A DNA stretch of 64,000 nucleotides from Parasponia andersonii (Eukaryota > Streptophyta > Magnoliopsida > Rosales > Cannabaceae), in assembly GCA_002914805.1 (NCBI GenBank), contig JXTB01000116.1, positions 814,117 to 878,116 on the forward strand, given 5' to 3'. Positions 59,955-64,000 of the stretch are shown one piece after another. A program made the translations under genes and the position numbers. How positions within the stretch are numbered: position 1 is the first letter of the stretch; every line of letters begins with the position of its first letter. The notes below the pieces were generated by a model that had not been told where the DNA came from, did not search any database, and saw only the letters and a list, made by a program, of their open reading frames with translations.

Positions 59955-60702
59955 GCCTTTTATATAGCATTAGATTGCACCATGGTTTAGGTTTTAGTAA
60001 GAAATAATTAGCTTTATATAATAAAAGTGAATTGACTTCTAACAAATTGTACAAGTGGGCTTACGTACCAGTAGTGTTATTATTATTATTTTTCCAAAGA
60101 TGAATAATAGCACAAAGAAGGTTAGTGGTGCAATTGGTGGTTCCTCAAATTGCTTTAGAACACATGGTTTAGTGTTCAAGTTGTCAATTAATTACTTGGG
60201 AAAAAAATAGAGGCTAACTACTTGTGCTACTTGGGAATAACGGTGATCATCGCCATTGGTAGGTTGGCTTTGTTATTTTTCAAATTGATAACAAACTAAC
60301 CAAATAAGAAGAAAAATAAATAGGCTTCTTAAAAAAATCCAATACAAAAGTACCGGAGGTAAGGATTAGTATATATCTCTTTTTTATTTTTCCAACAAAT
60401 GTATTCATTTTTGAATTTCAGATTCTCTAAGTGCCAAAATTACCCTTACATCCCACTTTGCTTACTTCCACCATTTTAGATTCCCTATCTGCACATACGA
60501 TTCTCTCTCGCTCTCTTCACACAAACAAACCAGTAGCCACCATTGAAGACCGACCTTCAACACTATCTTCCACATTCGATTCGGCCATTTTCAACTGAGT
60601 ATTCAAAATTCGTTTTCATTATTATTATTATTTTTTTGGTTACTAATTTTCCTTTCTTTCAGTCCCTTTAGGTTTTAATTATTGATGTTTTTTGTGATCA
60701 AG
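59955..60702. other. Intergenic, then sequence upstream of the 14-3-3 exon relic
   Basis: 60500-60640 is CT-rich with a 5' UTR look (CTCTCTCGCTCTCTTCACAC), but no start exon follows. 60641-60702 could be the intron before the 14-3-3 exon, since it ends ...GTGATCAAG. No other gene is seen. Confidence 0.45.
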
Positions 60703-60823
60703 GATATCGCGCTTGCGGAACTTGCACCAACGCATCTGATTTTATTAGGGCTAGAACTCAATTTTTGTGTGTTCTATTATGAGATTCAATGAGTTTGTTA
60801 AAGCATGCAACTTGGCCAAACAT
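60703..60823 (+). pseudogene. 14-3-3 protein, single exon relic
   Basis: The translation [20 protein letters not shown] then FCVFYYEI matches the 14-3-3 core [29 protein letters not shown] 2 bp loss then shifts the frame to VKACNLAKH (normal: DKACNLAKQ). The donor GTAAG follows. The exon boundaries fit the plant 14-3-3 gene intron positions before DIA and after NLAKQ. Key changes include Pro to Leu, Arg to Leu and Ala to Glu in the ligand-groove helix region, plus the shift, so it is dead. No other 14-3-3 exon was found in the window. 14-3-3 proteins bind phosphoserine targets; this relic cannot. Confidence 0.88.
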
Positions 60824-60836
60824 GTAAGTTTGATAA

Positions 60837-63338
60837 TGTCACGACCCAAACTCCGGGGTAGTGGCAGAAGGAGAATTTCACTAGAATGAATTTTTTTTAA
60901 AAAAAACAAATGTATTGTGAATTCCAACCAATGGACCTATCCCACAGTTCATAGTCACCAATAAACACAGACTGAAAAATTATAAGAAAAACCAAATTTC
61001 AAATATAAACTAAGCATCATCATTCACACCTCAACATCAAGCTAGTATGGTATATATAGTTACAGATATTTTCAAAGTAACACACTCAACATGAATGCTA
61101 GCAATATCCAGATATTTAACAAGACTTAAACACGAGTCTTGCATTCATACTCCTAGCATTATCAAGTCTCAAACTACGAATAAAAGATAACTTCTTATTC
61201 CGCTTATTGACCGTCAATGTCACACTGGACACCACTTGTGGAGAAAGTAGGGAAGGTGAGCATAAATTGCTCAGTAGGTTTCTCAATTTCACTTTTTGGG
61301 AAAGTCTTTTATAAATCTCAAAATATCTGCATGGTTAGTAGTACTGGAAAATATTTCTACAAATATTAAGGATTTAAACTATTTACAGAAAATCATACTA
61401 GATATCCAGGTCAAAACATATAAAAGTCTCAATTAAAATGAGCATAATGCACATCACATAAATCAACACATCACATGAGCTCTCATCCTCTCATAACAAC
61501 TAGAGTAATTTATATTACATGTATTGAGTGCTCTCTGCCTGACATTTATCTTTGGAAACCGGAGGGACACCCATGTGTCTAATCTTATCGAACCAGAGGG
61601 GCACCGAATGCCTACGCCTACCGAATGGAGATAGTTAAAAAAACAAACCCCACGCGGGTTTACGGGCTCTCACCGAAGGCGGGTGTACTAGTCCGCCTAC
61701 TACAACACCGTGATGCCTAAGATAATTCTCATGCATGATCATATGAAATGTGCAATATATAGAGTCTCAAACAAGTATGCAGTGGTTTAACATTCTAGAC
61801 ATGCTCTAATTTTTAATTAAAAATCAATTTTGTACTTAAAAATCCAAAAGTATAGTTTCTATGGTTTTACCAAATCCCAAATGTAAAAATTTATACAAAA
61901 TCATATGTAAAAATATCTAGAGCAGCCTACAATGTTTCACAAATTCATAGTTCATTTAAATAAATATTCAAATAATTCAATTTAATAAAATCACGAAATT
62001 TCATTTTTCAGAATAAATTCCAATTTTAATGAAAATAACAGAAAATAAGGAAATTGAATCCCTACCTCGAAATAATAGTTATGCTGAGCTAATGACGCTC
62101 GAAATATCTCTAATTGATCACCGGGTTGTTCGAACAGTTATTCTCGAATCTCGTCACGTTCACTTGAAAAGTTGACTTTTCAAACGGAGTCTCGGATTGA
62201 GAAACAACTGTCATCATTGAATTCAGAACACCCAAAATTATTGGTTTATATATAAAGTTCACCGAAAACGGGTCCCGGTACGGAACCGGCCCGTGGCACG
62301 CAAAATAGTGCAATTCATGAGCTATTTTCTCGATTTTCGTGCCACTTCGAAAAATAGTGGTATTTTATATCAAACTTCATATCCCGATCTCACATAGTCT
62401 AAATTCGAAGTCGGAACTCAGTTTCGAGGTTCCGAACACTAAATAAGCTCAAAAATCCAAAAATTATAAAAATATCACATTTTGAAAATAATTAGAAAAA
62501 TGCCACATTTTTATACCGATAATTAACAATCTTCTGGTTATCGTTTTAATACTTCAAAATCATGAAATTTCATGTTTCAAACTCCTCTATCATGTGGTAA
62601 AATTTTCTCCTGAAAAATAACTCAATTCCGAAATAATTACGAAAATACCACAAAAATTAAATATTAAAATATTGCTACAGTAGTTAACTTCTCACCGGAG
62701 CCGAGTTGGAGGCCGAGAGTGGTCGGAAATGAAAGCTGGAGTTGAGACGAATGCAATGGTGGTGGTGGTGTGGTGATCGGACGTCGGAGGAGAAAACGAC
62801 AGGCGAAAAATCGGTCCGATAGTGCGAATTTCGGGCGGCCTTTTCTCCGGCGAGAGGCGGCGGTTCACAGCGGCAGTACCTGACGCTAATTCATCGGTGC
62901 CTTCCAGTCACGACGGGCAGACGCTTCTGGCACGGCAACGGCTAGTGGCTCATCGAATAAACAGTAACCGAAATTGGATCGGGGAACTTCCGTGGAGAAC
63001 AAGAGAGAGTTGGAGGGTTTTTATATAATTTTCAAAAACTGTAGAAGTGGGACATGTGGCATAATTTGATTTGACCGAAATTTTTTTTTTATGAAATTCC
63101 ACTTTGGCCACAATTTTAAAAAGATTCTTTCACTTTAGTCCTTCTTTAATTACACTTTTATCCCTAATTTGAAATTTTTTTTTCACTTTTGTCCCAAATA
63201 CACCTAAATTTTATCTTGTCTAGATTCAACACCAAATTATTTCAAATTTTTATTTAATTAATCTAAAAATATAAAATTACAAAATTATCTTTAAAGTAAA
63301 ATTACTTAATTATCCTTACAAAAATTTAGGGTTATACA
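60837..63338 (-). mobile_element. Solo LTR (2502 bp) next to the 14-3-3 exon
   Basis: On the plus strand it runs TGTCACGACCC...GGGTTATACA, flanked by GATAA at 60832-60836 and 63339-63343. The minus-strand start TGTATAACCC and end GGGTCGTGACA give the orientation, and 4915-6036 is a partial second copy. It contains a GC-rich block (about 62690-63020), shared with that copy, which accounts for the short open frame at 62822-63028. No gag-pol, primer site or second LTR is present, so either it is a solo LTR or the whole is a non-coding element of unknown type. Confidence 0.8.
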
Positions 63339-63371
63339 GATAAAGCTTGCAACTTGGCCAAACAGGTAAAT
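63339..63371 (+). pseudogene. 14-3-3 exon end, second copy after the LTR
   Basis: GATAAAGCTTGCAACTTGGC CAAACAG followed by GTAAAT reads DKACNLAKQ and a splice donor, the undamaged consensus end of a 14-3-3 exon. The same segment, diverged, lies just before the LTR (60808-60830). So a short piece of the exon end exists on both sides of the LTR, about 35 bp long, far more than the 5 bp target duplication. Confidence 0.8.
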
Positions 63372-63481
63372 TTCCTTCTTCTTTTTTTCGAACCCAAATT
63401 ATTTGTGATTGTTATTATTATTTTCTCACTTGCAAAAAAAAAAAAAAAATCCGAAAATGGAAGAAATGATCTTGAAGACAA
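63372..63481. other. Former 14-3-3 intron, low-complexity
   Basis: T-rich and A-rich sequence after the donor, with an A16 run at 63435-63450. Confidence 0.5.
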
Positions 63482-63712
63482 ATGGGTATGGGTATGGAAA
63501 CATTGGCGAGCATAGGGATCCAGAGCACCGGCAGCTTTCTCTACTCTCAGTTATTAAAGATCACTCAGCACTATGACCAGCCAACGCTCGGCGCCATCGC
63601 GGTCTTGAAGGACGTTGGGGTCAATTTCAGAGTCTTCTCTCGGGTTCTTTACTCGTACTTCGCTACCTCTGGCTCTACCTACTTCACTACCTCTGGATGG
63701 GTCCTTGATTAA
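63482..63712 (+). other. Open frame of 76 codons, unrecognised
   Basis: The frame has higher GC than its surroundings and a plausible protein composition: METLASIGIQSTGSFLYSQL near the start, then LGAIAVLKDVGVNFRVFSRV, and a repeated YFATSGSTYFTTSG end. I do not recognise it. It is not the next 14-3-3 exon. It could be a first exon or a relic of another gene. Confidence 0.3.
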
Positions 63713-64000
63713 TTGATTGCTTAATTTGTCATATTTTGTGGTTATCATTATTATTTTCTATGTTTGCGCCGTGGGGCCACTTAGCTAGGGTGAGCAATTT
63801 TATGGAATCTTTTTTTTTTTTTAATTTTTTTATGCAATGTTATAGAATCTTATATCATAGTTTATTGCATTCTTTAATATCTAGTACAGTTTAATATAAG
63901 TTCGTTTATAACCATTAGATATTAGATGGCTTTTATTCTCTTAGTTTTTTAAGCTTCTTGCTCTTTATGAATTTTCTAAGCAAATTGGCTAAAAGAGAAT
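63713..64000. other. AT-rich end of window, nothing seen
   Basis: No coding or repeat structure is apparent. Confidence 0.5.

Noticed and set aside
1-64000. CRISPR arrays, operons, bacterial promoters
   Set aside because: The window is plant nuclear DNA with introns and retrotransposons, and no regularly spaced direct repeats were seen.

Overview
This is nuclear DNA from a plant, most likely a dicot. The evidence is AT-rich DNA with GT-AG introns, plant-type LRR receptor kinases, a 14-3-3 exon cut at the plant intron position, and remnants of Ty1-copia, Ty3-gypsy (Athila-type), LINE, SINE, hAT and PIF/Harbinger elements. The species cannot be named from the sequence. There is one assembly gap (21825-22655).

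Layout. 1-12210 is nested retroelement debris: the end of an LTR, a LINE split by a solo LTR with a perfect target-site duplication, a truncated LTR of a second family, and a decayed minus-strand copia element with one LTR. 12228-16500 is an internally deleted Athila-like gypsy element. 18503-47197 is a same-strand cluster of LRR subfamily XII receptor kinases (the EFR/Xa21/At3g47570 type): RLK1 (complete), RLK2 (N-terminus lost in the gap), RLK3 (complete), RLK4 (a small relic) and RLK5 (a pseudogene split by a 5.16 kb copia element with both LTRs). Between RLK2 and RLK3 lie an F-box/DUF295 gene fragment and another copia remnant. 47198-53761 is largely gene-free. 53762-55027 (minus strand) is a five-exon gene for a 208-residue coiled-coil protein. 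55028-64000 holds a hAT-type MITE, an exact 219 bp repeat, a solo LTR with target-site duplication, and a 14-3-3 exon relic interrupted by a 2.5 kb solo LTR.

How the parts relate. The receptor kinases share an intron just before the conserved EYGMGS motif, non-RD kinase loops (HCD in place of HRD) and paired cysteines before the LRRs, so they are candidate cell-surface immune receptors that grew in number by tandem duplication. RLK3 and RLK5 also share upstream and downstream flanks, so the duplicated unit was larger than the gene. Three solo LTRs with 5 bp target duplications, two MITEs with 3 and 8 bp duplications, and several nested insertions give a readable order of events. No undescribed biological system is evident. 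The most informative points are the receptor-kinase cluster history, the 14-3-3 exon duplication plus insertion, and the unrecognised coiled-coil gene.
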